Source of the DNA: an uncultured beta proteobacterium
Lineage (GTDB): Bacteria; Pseudomonadota; Gammaproteobacteria; Burkholderiales; Burkholderiaceae_C
Reading direction: 5' to 3'
DNA: 14,685 nt
NCBI GenBank assembly: GCA_903834645.1
Contig: CAILKA010000429.1
Location: 1 to 14,685 of the forward strand
The notes under the pieces were generated by a model that saw only the letters and a list, made by a program, of their open reading frames with translations, ran no database searches and was not told the DNA's origin. Shown here piece after piece: positions 7,737 through 14,135 of this stretch. The number at the start of each line of letters is the position of its first letter. Position 1 is the stretch's first letter. A program made the translations under genes and the position numbers.

Positions 7737-9290
7737 TCAGCCCTCGTTGCCCACCTGCCCGGCCCGGATCGCCGCAGCCCGCTCGCGGATGGCCTGCAGC
7801 TCGCCCGGCTCGATGCGGCGCAGGTTCTTCACCTGCAGCGCCATGCGCGGGTTGCCGGCCAGGCGCTTCTCGTGGCGCGCCAGGAAATCCCAGTAGAGCG
7901 TGGTGAAGGGGCAGGCACGCTCGCCCGTGCGCTTGGCGGGGTCGAAGCGGCAGCCGCGGCAGTGGTCGCTCATGCGCGAGATGTACTGGCCGGTGGCAAC
8001 GTAGGGCTTGCTCGCCATCGGGCCCGCGTCCGCGTCGGCATGCTGGCTCATGCCCACCGTGTTGGGCAGCTCCACCCACTCCACCGCGTCGACATACACC
8101 GAGAGGTACCACTCGTGCACCTGGCGCGGCTCCACCCCCAGCAGCAGCGCGTAGAGCCCCGTGACCATCAGGCGCTGGATGTGGTGCGCATAGCCGTGCT
8201 CGAGCGTCTGCCCGATCGCATCGGCCAGGCAGCGCATCGGCGTGCGGCCGCTCCAGTAGAAAGCCGGCAGCGGCTCGTGCGCCTGCAGTGCATTGAGCTC
8301 CAGGTAGCCCGGCATGCGCAGCCAGTAGATGCCGCGCACGTACTCGCGCCAGCCGAGCACCTGGCGGATGAAGCCTTCGGCCGAGGCCAGGGGCACGTGC
8401 CCGGCGCGGTAGGCCGCCTCGGCTGCGGCCACCACCTCGCGCGGGTCGAGCAGCTTGAGGTTCAGCGACGAGGAGATGAGCGCGTGGTAGAGCCACGGCT
8501 GGCCGCCCCACATCGCGTCCTGCCAGCGGCCGAAGTCGCGCAGCCGGTGGGTGACGAAATCCTGCAGTGCCTGCAGCGCCTGCTCGCGCGTGACGGGCCA
8601 CGCGAAGGCCTCGAGCCGGCCTGGGTGGTCACCGTGGCGCGCGCGCACGTCGGCGATCACCTCGCGCGTGAGCGCATCGGGCTCGAAGCGCAGCGGCGCG
8701 GGCACGAGCCCCGGGCCCTCGCGCCCGAAGGACTCGCGGTTGTCGGCGTCGAAGTTCCACTGTCCGCCCACCGGCTCGTCGCCATCCATCAGCACGCGGT
8801 GGCGCTGGCGCATCTCGCGGTAGTAGTACTCCATGCGCAGCTGCTTGCGGCCCTGCGCATGGCGCTCGAACTCGGCGCGGCTGCACAGGAAGTGCCGGTC
8901 CTCGCGGATCTCGAGCACCACGCCGGCCTCGGCCGCAGCCTGTGCAAGAGCCTCGCGCACGCGCCACTCGCCCGGCTCGGTCAGCACCACGCGCTCGACG
9001 CGGTGCGCAGCCAGCGTCGCGCGCAGCGCGTCGGCCAGGCCTCCAGGATGCCCCTGCCGGTACTCCAGCGGGATGCCGTCGGCGCGCAGGCCCTCGGCAA
9101 AGTGCCGCATGGCGCTCAGGAAGAGCGCGATGCGCACCTGGCTCGACCGCACATGCGTGGCCTCCTCCCGCACCTCGGCCATCCACGCGAGATCACGCGT
9201 GGCATCGAAGCCGTCCCAGGCGCTCGCGTCGCGGTTGAGCTGATCGCCCAGGACGACGACCAGATGGCGGACGGGGGCAGCAGCCTTCAA
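7737..9290 (-). CDS. Iron-sulfur bacterial cryptochrome/photolyase (PhrB/CryB-type, DPRP family)
   Basis: 517 residues from TTG at 9290. The start sits in a TTGA overlap with the DUF2256 stop, and family homology begins at once with R-H-L-V-V-V-L-G-D-Q-L. A longer frame to an ATG at 9461 would add 57 Arg/Pro-rich residues lying over the DUF2256 gene, so it was rejected. The C-terminal half carries Cys354, Cys444, Cys447 and Cys460. Their spacings of 90, 3 and 13 closely match the [4Fe-4S] ligands of Agrobacterium PhrB (C350, C438, C441, C454). Y-A-H-H-I-Q-R-L-M-V (near residue 367) and W-E/V-E-L-P-N are also typical. Family members bind FAD and a ribolumazine-type antenna, and PhrB repairs (6-4) photoproducts while Rhodobacter CryB has regulatory roles. 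(6-4) photolyase is the leading guess here. Confidence 0.92.
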   Translation of the reverse strand: MKAAAPVRHLVVVLGDQLNRDASAWDGFDATRDLAWMAEVREEATHVRSSQVRIALFLSAMRHFAEGLRADGIPLEYRQGHPGGLADALRATLAAHRVERVVLTEPGEWRVREALAQAAAEAGVVLEIREDRHFLCSRAEFERHAQGRKQLRMEYYYREMRQRHRVLMDGDEPVGGQWNFDADNRESFGREGPGLVPAPLRFEPDALTREVIADVRARHGDHPGRLEAFAWPVTREQALQALQDFVTHRLRDFGRWQDAMWGGQPWLYHALISSSLNLKLLDPREVVAAAEAAYRAGHVPLASAEGFIRQVLGWREYVRGIYWLRMPGYLELNALQAHEPLPAFYWSGRTPMRCLADAIGQTLEHGYAHHIQRLMVTGLYALLLGVEPRQVHEWYLSVYVDAVEWVELPNTVGMSQHADADAGPMASKPYVATGQYISRMSDHCRGCRFDPAKRTGERACPFTTLYWDFLARHEKRLAGNPRMALQVKNLRRIEPGELQAIRERAAAIRAGQVGNEG

Positions 9291-9523
9291 CGGCGCTTTC
9301 CCTGCGGCGCGCCGGAGACAGCTGAGCCAGGGGCGGCCGGTGCGGCGGCGACGCTGCCCGATCCGCGCCCGCGCCGGCAGGCGTCCGAGCAGTACTTCAC
9401 CTGCTCCCAGTTCTTCGCCCACGCGCGGCGCCAGCTCATGGGCCGGCCGCAGGCATCGCACGGCTTGGTGGGCAGCTGCGCCTTGTTGCCCTTGAAGCCG
9501 CGCTCGCTGGAGGAGCCGGGCAT
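9287..9523 (-). CDS. DUF2256 zinc-ribbon-like small protein
   Basis: 78 residues. Two cysteine pairs, C22-D-A-C25 and C45-S-D-A-C49, flank a W-R-R-A-W-A-K-N-W stretch, the pattern of DUF2256; a zinc-binding fold is inferred from the cysteines. The C-terminal 28 residues are low-complexity Gly/Ala/Ser/Pro. Its ATG shares one base with the stop of the upstream photolyase (TGATG), and its stop overlaps the TTG of the PhrB-like gene, so all three are translationally coupled. DUF2256 genes are, to my knowledge, often next to photolyase-related genes, but no biochemical role is established that I know of. The cysteine set suggests a nucleic-acid or iron-sulfur-linked helper, which is speculation. 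Confidence 0.88.
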   Translation of the reverse strand: MPGSSSERGFKGNKAQLPTKPCDACGRPMSWRRAWAKNWEQVKYCSDACRRGRGSGSVAAAPAAPGSAVSGAPQGKRR

Positions 9524-11022
9524 CAGAAGAGCTCCTGCTGCGGCGAAGGAGGGGCGGCCGGTCGCTTGCGCAAGGATCCGGGCTCCGCGCGGCGCGCGCC
9601 GGTGCGCGGCAGGCCGCTCAGGCGCGAGCCGTGGCGCTCCTGGATCGCATCGGCCTCCGCACGCGCGGTGCTCGTGCGTCGCAGCCCGAAGAGCCGCTCC
9701 TTGGCAGCGGCCAGGGCCGCGCGCTCGTCGACGATCGGGGCCGGGTAGGCGTCACTCCCCCACTCGGGCACCCAGCGCCGCACGAACTCGCCTTGCGGAT
9801 CGTGGTCGCGCAGCTGCTTGGCGGGAGAGTAGATGCGCAGCGTGTTGATGCCGGTGGTGCCGGACTGCATCTGCATCTGGCTCCAGTGGATGCCGGGCTC
9901 GAAATCGAGGAACTGGCGCGCGAGCCACAGGCCCGGCTCGCGCCAGTGCAGCCACAGATGGTACGCGGCAAAGCTCACGAGCATGGCCCGCATGCGAAAG
10001 TTCAGCCAGCCCGTGGCGCTCAGGCTGCGCATGCACGCATCCACCATCGGGTAGCCCGTGCGCCCCTCGCACCACGCGGCCAGATGCTCGCGGTCCAGGT
10101 CGGTCATCGCCACGCCGTCGTCACCGGGGCGCAGCCCGTCGGCGCTGCGGGCGAAGTTGCGCAGCTCGATCTCGGGCTCGTCCTCGAGCTTTTGCATGAA
10201 GTGGCAGTGCCAGCGCAGCCGGCCCGCAAACCCGCGCAGTGCGTGGGCGAAGGCACGCTCCTCCGGGAAGGTGCTCACCCCGAGCGCGGCGATGCGCGCC
10301 TCGGTGGCCTGGTGCACGCGCCGCATCGAGACCGTGCCGAAAGCCAGGTGCGGGCTGAGCCGGCTGCAGCCCGATTCGGCCGTGAGTGGGCTGGAGAGCG
10401 CGCGCCGGTAATCGCGGCCGCGCCCGCCGACAAAGCCCTCGAGCGTGTGCCAGGCCTCGGCCTCGCCAGGCGCCTGCAGCACCTTGCCGTGTGGCGGCAG
10501 GCCCAGGCTCGCCAAGGTGGGCAACTCTGCCAGCACGAGGCCAGCCGGCGAAGCCCAGCCGCGGGGCTCGACCGTCGGCACGGCCGGCGCATCCATCCGA
10601 GCCTGCCAGCGCCCGGCCCAGCCCTGGCGCTGGCGCAGCCGGCGCACGACACCCGTGTGCGCGAACTCCGTCCAGGTCACGCCCTGCGCGCGGCACCAGC
10701 GCGCCACCTCGCGGTCGCGCGCGTAGCTCCACATCGGCCCGGTCTCCTCGTGACTCAGCAGCCGGTTGAAGGGGTGCTCGCGGCGCAGCGCATCGAGCAC
10801 GGCCAGCGCCGGACCCTGACGCACCTGCACGGGCAGCCCCCGCTCGCGCAAGGCGGCCACGCAGCCGAGCGCGAACTCGACATGGCTTGGATCGCATTCG
10901 GGGCTTGCGAGCCACTCGGGCTCGATGATCCACACCACCCGGGCTGAGCCCTCCGTCGCTGCCGCATGCAGTGGCGCATGGTCGTCCAGGCGCAGGTCGC
11001 GCTTGAGCCAGACGAGTTGCAT
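9523..11022 (-). CDS. Photolyase/cryptochrome with noncanonical FAD-proximal motif
   Basis: 499 residues with both classical domains. The antenna domain starts at M-Q-L-V-W-L-K-R-D-L-R-L-D-D-H. The FAD domain has S-R-L-S-P-H-L-A-F-G near 220-229, G-R-T-G-Y-P-M-V-D near 320-328, T-G-W-L-N-F-R-M-R near 337-345, and Q-M-Q-S-G-T-T-G-I-N near 384-393. By eye W360 aligns with E. coli PhrB W359, but the segment bearing N378 and W382 reads G-I-H379-W-S-Q-M383-Q-M, so the flavin-facing Asn is His and the proximal Trp of the electron chain is Met. Thus it belongs to a branch outside classical class I CPD photolyases. The C-terminal 50 residues are basic and Pro-rich, ending Q-Q-E-L-F, likely flexible. 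It is the first gene of the four-gene photolyase operon. CPD repair, (6-4) repair or sensing cannot be told apart. The ATG at 11022 lacks a strong Shine-Dalgarno. Confidence 0.9.
   Translation of the reverse strand: MQLVWLKRDLRLDDHAPLHAAATEGSARVVWIIEPEWLASPECDPSHVEFALGCVAALRERGLPVQVRQGPALAVLDALRREHPFNRLLSHEETGPMWSYARDREVARWCRAQGVTWTEFAHTGVVRRLRQRQGWAGRWQARMDAPAVPTVEPRGWASPAGLVLAELPTLASLGLPPHGKVLQAPGEAEAWHTLEGFVGGRGRDYRRALSSPLTAESGCSRLSPHLAFGTVSMRRVHQATEARIAALGVSTFPEERAFAHALRGFAGRLRWHCHFMQKLEDEPEIELRNFARSADGLRPGDDGVAMTDLDREHLAAWCEGRTGYPMVDACMRSLSATGWLNFRMRAMLVSFAAYHLWLHWREPGLWLARQFLDFEPGIHWSQMQMQSGTTGINTLRIYSPAKQLRDHDPQGEFVRRWVPEWGSDAYPAPIVDERAALAAAKERLFGLRRTSTARAEADAIQERHGSRLSGLPRTGARRAEPGSLRKRPAAPPSPQQELF
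9532..9536 (-). promoter_or_regulatory. Ribosome binding site of the DUF2256 gene
   Basis: AGGAG on the minus strand, 8 nt before the ATG at 9523, inside the end of the upstream photolyase gene. It supports calling the DUF2256 gene as real despite its short length. Confidence 0.55.
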
Positions 11023-11065
11023 CCGGAGCGATCAGGGCACCTGCGGGCAGACCATGGGGCGCGAC

Positions 11066-11082
11066 GACGGGCAGCGCCCGTC
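11066..11082 (-). terminator. Hairpin at the end of the DUF3567 gene
   Basis: GACGGGC (11066-11072) and GCCCGTC (11076-11082) form a perfect 7-bp stem with a 3-nt loop and overlap two bases of the DUF3567 stop codon. No T-run follows on the minus strand. It may be a weak or factor-dependent terminator between the DUF3567 gene and the photolyase operon, which begins 44 nt further on. Confidence 0.3.
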
Positions 11083-11350
11083 AGTGCACCACCAGCGGAT
11101 GCTGCGCCAGGCCGCCGAAGCTCTCGATGTAGTCGTCAAAGACCTCGCTCGAGCGCGCGCCATCGCGCACCAGCGCCTCCACCCCCTGACGGAAGCGCTC
11201 GGCGAGCGCCCCCTCCAGGAAGATTTCCCGGCGCCCGGCCTTGTCGACGATCTCGTAGCCGCCGCGGGCGTGCGAAGGCGCGTCGTCGTCGGTGGCTGGC
11301 AGCGGGAAGTGCAGCACCGCGTACGCGTCGGAGTCGTAGATCATCAGCAT
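11081..11350 (-). CDS. DUF3567 family protein
   Basis: 89 residues from the ATG at 11350. The sequence begins M-L-M-I-Y-D-S-D and includes R-G-G-Y-E-I-V-D-K and E-I-F-L-E-G-A-L-A-E, then ends L-A-Q-H-P-L-V-V-H, which I recognise as DUF3567, a small protein family of Burkholderiales with no assigned function. Two other in-frame ATGs exist. The one at 11359 has GGGGA touching it and so has no ribosome spacing, whereas the one at 11350 has GGGGA 8 nt before it and fits the family N-terminus. The gene is acidic, has no signal peptide or membrane segment, and should be cytoplasmic. It lies 58 nt upstream of the photolyase operon on the same strand, so read-through into that operon is possible. Confidence 0.9.
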   Translation of the reverse strand: MLMIYDSDAYAVLHFPLPATDDDAPSHARGGYEIVDKAGRREIFLEGALAERFRQGVEALVRDGARSSEVFDDYIESFGGLAQHPLVVH

Positions 11351-11521
11351 GGAAGGCATCCCCTACACGCTAACTGCGAACGGGTCCGGCGATTTCAAGG
11401 CCGGAGCAATCACCGGGGCGCCGCTGGGTCATTCGCAGGCGGCCGCCCTCGCCCCGCCGGCGTGTGCCGTACATCAGCCCTGCCGCAGCGTGGCCGCAGC
11501 CAGGCTGGCAACATTCGGGCG
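11351..11521. promoter_or_regulatory. Divergent intergenic region, DUF3567 / sugar dehydrogenase
   Basis: About 170 bases between divergent genes, so promoters for both are expected. On the minus strand TTGAAA (11398-11393) could be a -35 box, with only a poor -10 match (TTAGCG) about 19 nt further. GGGG at 11360-11363 is the likely ribosome binding site for the DUF3567 gene. I see no convincing operator. Confidence 0.3.
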
Positions 11522-12691
11522 ATGAATCCCCTGCCCATCCCATTTCCCCGAAGCCGCGCGATCGCCCTGGCCTGCTCGGTGCTCGGCTGGTCCCTGGCCT
11601 GCGCCTTCCAGCCCGCGCATGCGCAGTCGCCGGCGCGCGAACTCAGGCCCGTCACTGTCGTCAAGGGCCTGACGGGCGCCTGGGCGCTGGCCTTCCTGCC
11701 CGACGGCCGCATGCTCGTCACCGAAAAGGCCGGCCGCATCCGCATCGCCGATGGGCAGGGCCGCCTCTCCGCCCCGCTGCCGGCCTCGCCTGCCATGCCG
11801 CCGGTGGCCGACACCGGCCAGTGCGGGCTGCTCGACCTCGTGCTCGACCCCAAGTTCGCCGATAACCGCCTCCTCTACTGGACCTTCGCCGAGCCCGGAG
11901 CCGGCGGCAACAGCACGGCCGTGGCCCGTGCGCGCCTGGAAGGCGAGCCCGGCCAGGAGCGACTGGCCGACGTGCGCGTCATCTTCAGCCAGCAGCCCAA
12001 GCACGACAGCCGGCTGCATTGCGGCTCGCGCATCGCCTTCGACCGCCAGGGGCACCTGTGGGTGGGCCTGGGCGACCGATTCTTCGCCAAGGACGCGGCA
12101 CAGGTGGCCGACAACCACATCGGCAAGGTGGTGCGCATCACGCGCGAGGGTGGCGTGCCGGCTGATAACCCCTTTGCCGGTCGCGGCGGTGCGCAGGCGC
12201 AGGTGTGGAGCCTGGGCCACCGCAACATCCAGGGCATGGCCACGCACCCGGCCACGGGCGAGCTCTGGGCCAGCGAGCACGGGCCGCAGGGCGGCGACGA
12301 GGTCAACGTGGTGGAGGGCGGGCGCAACTACGGCTGGCCGGTCGTCACCTACGGGCGCAACTACGGCACCGGCACGCGGATCGGCGAGGAGGGCCCCAAG
12401 CCCGGCTTCGAGCAGCCGCTGCGGCACTGGGTGCCCACTTCGATCGCCCCCAGTGGCATGGCCTTCGTGACGAGCGACCGCTACCCCGGCTGGAAGGGCA
12501 GCCTCGTGATGGGCACGCTGCGCGGGCAGTCGCTCGTGCGCCTGACGCTCGACGGCCGGCGCATCACCGAGGAGCAGCGCTTGCTCACCGACCTGGGCCG
12601 GCGCATCCGCGACGTGCGCCAGGGCCCCGACGGCTGGCTCTACCTGCTCACCGACGGCAACGACGGGCAAGTGATCCGGGTCGAGATCTGA
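11522..12691 (+). CDS. Periplasmic PQQ-dependent aldose sugar dehydrogenase-like protein (Asd/YliI family)
   Basis: 389 residues with a Sec-type signal peptide (basic P-R-S-R, hydrophobic core, A-H-A at residue 34). The ATG at 11522 is chosen because the signal peptide begins there; the same frame is open further upstream without homology. The mature part follows E. coli YliI (soluble aldose dehydrogenase) nearly end to end: W-A-L-A-F-L-P-D-G-R, G-Q-C101-G-L-L-D, H166-C167-G-S-R, W-S-L-G-H-R-N-I-Q-G, E-H-G-P-Q-G-G-D-E-V-N, N-Y-G-W-P and R-I-R-D-V-R-Q-G-P-D-G. These proteins are six-bladed beta-propellers that use PQQ and calcium to oxidise aldoses. C101 and C167 replace a Gly and a Phe of the family motifs and are the only cysteines in the mature chain. 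It ends 18 nt before convergent puuD. Substrate and electron acceptor are not known. Confidence 0.93.
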   Translation: MNPLPIPFPRSRAIALACSVLGWSLACAFQPAHAQSPARELRPVTVVKGLTGAWALAFLPDGRMLVTEKAGRIRIADGQGRLSAPLPASPAMPPVADTGQCGLLDLVLDPKFADNRLLYWTFAEPGAGGNSTAVARARLEGEPGQERLADVRVIFSQQPKHDSRLHCGSRIAFDRQGHLWVGLGDRFFAKDAAQVADNHIGKVVRITREGGVPADNPFAGRGGAQAQVWSLGHRNIQGMATHPATGELWASEHGPQGGDEVNVVEGGRNYGWPVVTYGRNYGTGTRIGEEGPKPGFEQPLRHWVPTSIAPSGMAFVTSDRYPGWKGSLVMGTLRGQSLVRLTLDGRRITEEQRLLTDLGRRIRDVRQGPDGWLYLLTDGNDGQVIRVEI

Positions 12692-12709
12692 GGCCGCCCG
12701 TCGCTGGCG

Positions 12710-13933
12710 TCACTCCACCGGGGCGCCGGCAGCGAACCAGCGCCGGATCACCTCGCGCTCGGCCTCGGTGATCTGCGTGGCGTTGTTCATCGGCATGAGC
12801 TTGAGCACGGCCGTCTGCTGGTAGACGTTCTGCGCGTGCTGCTTGAGCAGCGCCGCGTCGTGCAGCGCCACGTTCTTTTGCTGCACCTGTGCGTTGTGGC
12901 ACACCACGCAGCGCTCGTCCACGATGGCGCGCACCTGCGCATAGCCCGCAGGCTGCGCCGCGGCCGCTTTCGCCGCAGCCACCTGCTCGGCGCTGGGCGG
13001 CCGGGGCGCGAGCCACAGCGCCAGCCCCACCAGCACCACGGTGCCGCCAATGGCGTACTCCCACGGCGCGCGCCGGCCCTGCACATGCGCCCTGTGACGC
13101 GCGACGAAGCTGTGCCGGATCAAGGCACCGGCCAGCATCAGCAGCACCAGCACGAGCCAGTTGTTCGGCCCCTGGTAGAGCCAGCCGTAGTGGTTCGACA
13201 GCATCGCGATCACCACCGGCAGCGTGAAGTAGGTGTTGTGCACGCTGCGCTGCTTGCCGCGCCGGCCGTGGATCGGGTCCGGGCTCTGCCCGGCGCGCAG
13301 CTGCGCGATCACCTTGCGCTGGCCCGGGATGATCCACACGAACACGTTGGCGCTCATGGCCGTGGCGAGCATCGCCCCCACCAGCAGGAAGGCGGCGCGC
13401 CCGGCAAAGAGCTGGCACGCCAGCCACGAAGCGAAGACGACGAACGCCGTCACCCCCACGCCCACGATCAGGTCGCCGCGCCGCGCCTGCCCGAAGGCAC
13501 GGCAGATGAAGTCGTAGACGAACCAGAAGGCCACGAGGAACACGAGCGAGGCCGTGATGGCGGCCCCCGCGGACCAGTCGTGCACGCTCTTGTCGACCAG
13601 GAACGAGCCGGCGTTGAAGAGGTAGAGCACGGTGAAGAGCGCAAAGCCCGTGAGCCACGTGGAATAGCTCTCCCAGTACGACCAGTGCAGGTTCTGCGGC
13701 AGCGGCCGCCAGCGCGGCGCCACCATGTACTTGTTGGAGTGGTAGAAGCCCCCGCCGTGCACGGCCCAGAGCTCGCCGTCCACGCCCTTGGCCTTGAGGT
13801 CATCGTGCTCGGGCGGCGTGAGGCTGTTGTCCAGCATCACGAAGTAGAAGGACGAACCGATCCACGCGATGGCCGTGATCACGTGCAGCCAGCGCAGCAG
13901 CAGGCTTGCCCAGTCGAGCAGGTAGGCTTCCAT
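12710..13933 (-). CDS. puuD: Urate hydroxylase PuuD (membrane protein with C-terminal cytochrome c domain)
   Basis: 407 residues. The ATG at 13933 is preferred because GGAGG lies 7 nt upstream and the protein then starts M-E-A-Y-L-L-D-W, as PuuD proteins do; the longer frame to 13990 adds an Arg-rich stretch. The first about 310 residues hold roughly eight hydrophobic segments with conserved patches such as H-G-G-G-F-Y-H-S-N-K-Y, I-P-G-Q-R-K-V and H-N-T-Y-F-T-L-P-V. A periplasmic cytochrome c domain follows with C342-V-V-C345-H346 and a likely axial Met in K-L-M-P-M-N-N-A-T (Met380 or Met382). PuuD oxidises urate to 5-hydroxyisourate at the inner membrane and passes electrons through its heme. 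The divergent neighbour is allantoinase, a later step of the same pathway. The call is firm by sequence and context. Confidence 0.95.
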   Translation of the reverse strand: MEAYLLDWASLLLRWLHVITAIAWIGSSFYFVMLDNSLTPPEHDDLKAKGVDGELWAVHGGGFYHSNKYMVAPRWRPLPQNLHWSYWESYSTWLTGFALFTVLYLFNAGSFLVDKSVHDWSAGAAITASLVFLVAFWFVYDFICRAFGQARRGDLIVGVGVTAFVVFASWLACQLFAGRAAFLLVGAMLATAMSANVFVWIIPGQRKVIAQLRAGQSPDPIHGRRGKQRSVHNTYFTLPVVIAMLSNHYGWLYQGPNNWLVLVLLMLAGALIRHSFVARHRAHVQGRRAPWEYAIGGTVVLVGLALWLAPRPPSAEQVAAAKAAAAQPAGYAQVRAIVDERCVVCHNAQVQQKNVALHDAALLKQHAQNVYQQTAVLKLMPMNNATQITEAEREVIRRWFAAGAPVE

Positions 13934-14135
13934 CCACACACCTCCGGGCGGCGTCACGCGTCGACGAGGCGACCCTGCGTGCAACCGCATGTCGCCTCAC
14001 CACGACGGGCTCTGTGAGGGCGGGAAGTCGCGCTCGTGTGAAGGGTGCCCGCGGCGACTGCCGTTACTCTATACAGTTTTGGGCGCAGGCCCCACGCCCT
14101 GGCATTCGTCCATCAGCCCCGAGCGCCGCCACCCC
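13934..14135. promoter_or_regulatory. Divergent puuD/puuE intergenic region
   Basis: 202 bases that should hold the promoters of both urate genes. The clearest element is an A/T-rich patch, TACTCTATACAGTTTTG (14065-14081), which stands out against very GC-rich surroundings. It offers TATACA (14070-14075) as a possible rightward -10 and TATAGA as a leftward one, but neither has a good -35 partner. A regulator of urate catabolism could bind here; none is encoded in the window. The puuD ribosome binding site lies at the left end, and puuE has no clear one. Confidence 0.35.
13941..13945 (-). promoter_or_regulatory. Ribosome binding site of puuD
   Basis: GGAGG on the minus strand, 7 nt before the ATG at 13933. 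This is the best Shine-Dalgarno match noted among the starts examined and decides the puuD start. Confidence 0.7.

Noticed and set aside
9291..9461. N-terminal extension of the iron-sulfur photolyase to ATG 9461
   Set aside because: It overlays the DUF2256 gene, is Arg/Pro-rich without homology, and the TTG at 9290 fits family start and coupling.
6639..9848. A 1069-codon open frame on the plus strand
   Set aside because: It lies antisense across parts or all of the four photolyase-operon genes, is Arg/Ala/His-rich with no recognisable domain, and arises from strong GC bias at codon position 3.
10925..11521. Upstream extension of the sugar dehydrogenase frame
   Set aside because: The extension runs antisense over the DUF3567 gene and the photolyase start. 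The Sec signal peptide begins at the ATG at 11522.
12661..12703. Inverted repeat CGACGGGC ... GCCCGTCG around the sugar dehydrogenase stop
   Set aside because: The 8-bp arms are 27 nt apart and have no T-run. In such GC-rich DNA this is likely chance, though it lies at a convergent junction.
12836..14017. A 393-codon open frame on the plus strand
   Set aside because: It is antisense to puuD, which has a heme motif, membrane segments and a strong ribosome binding site.
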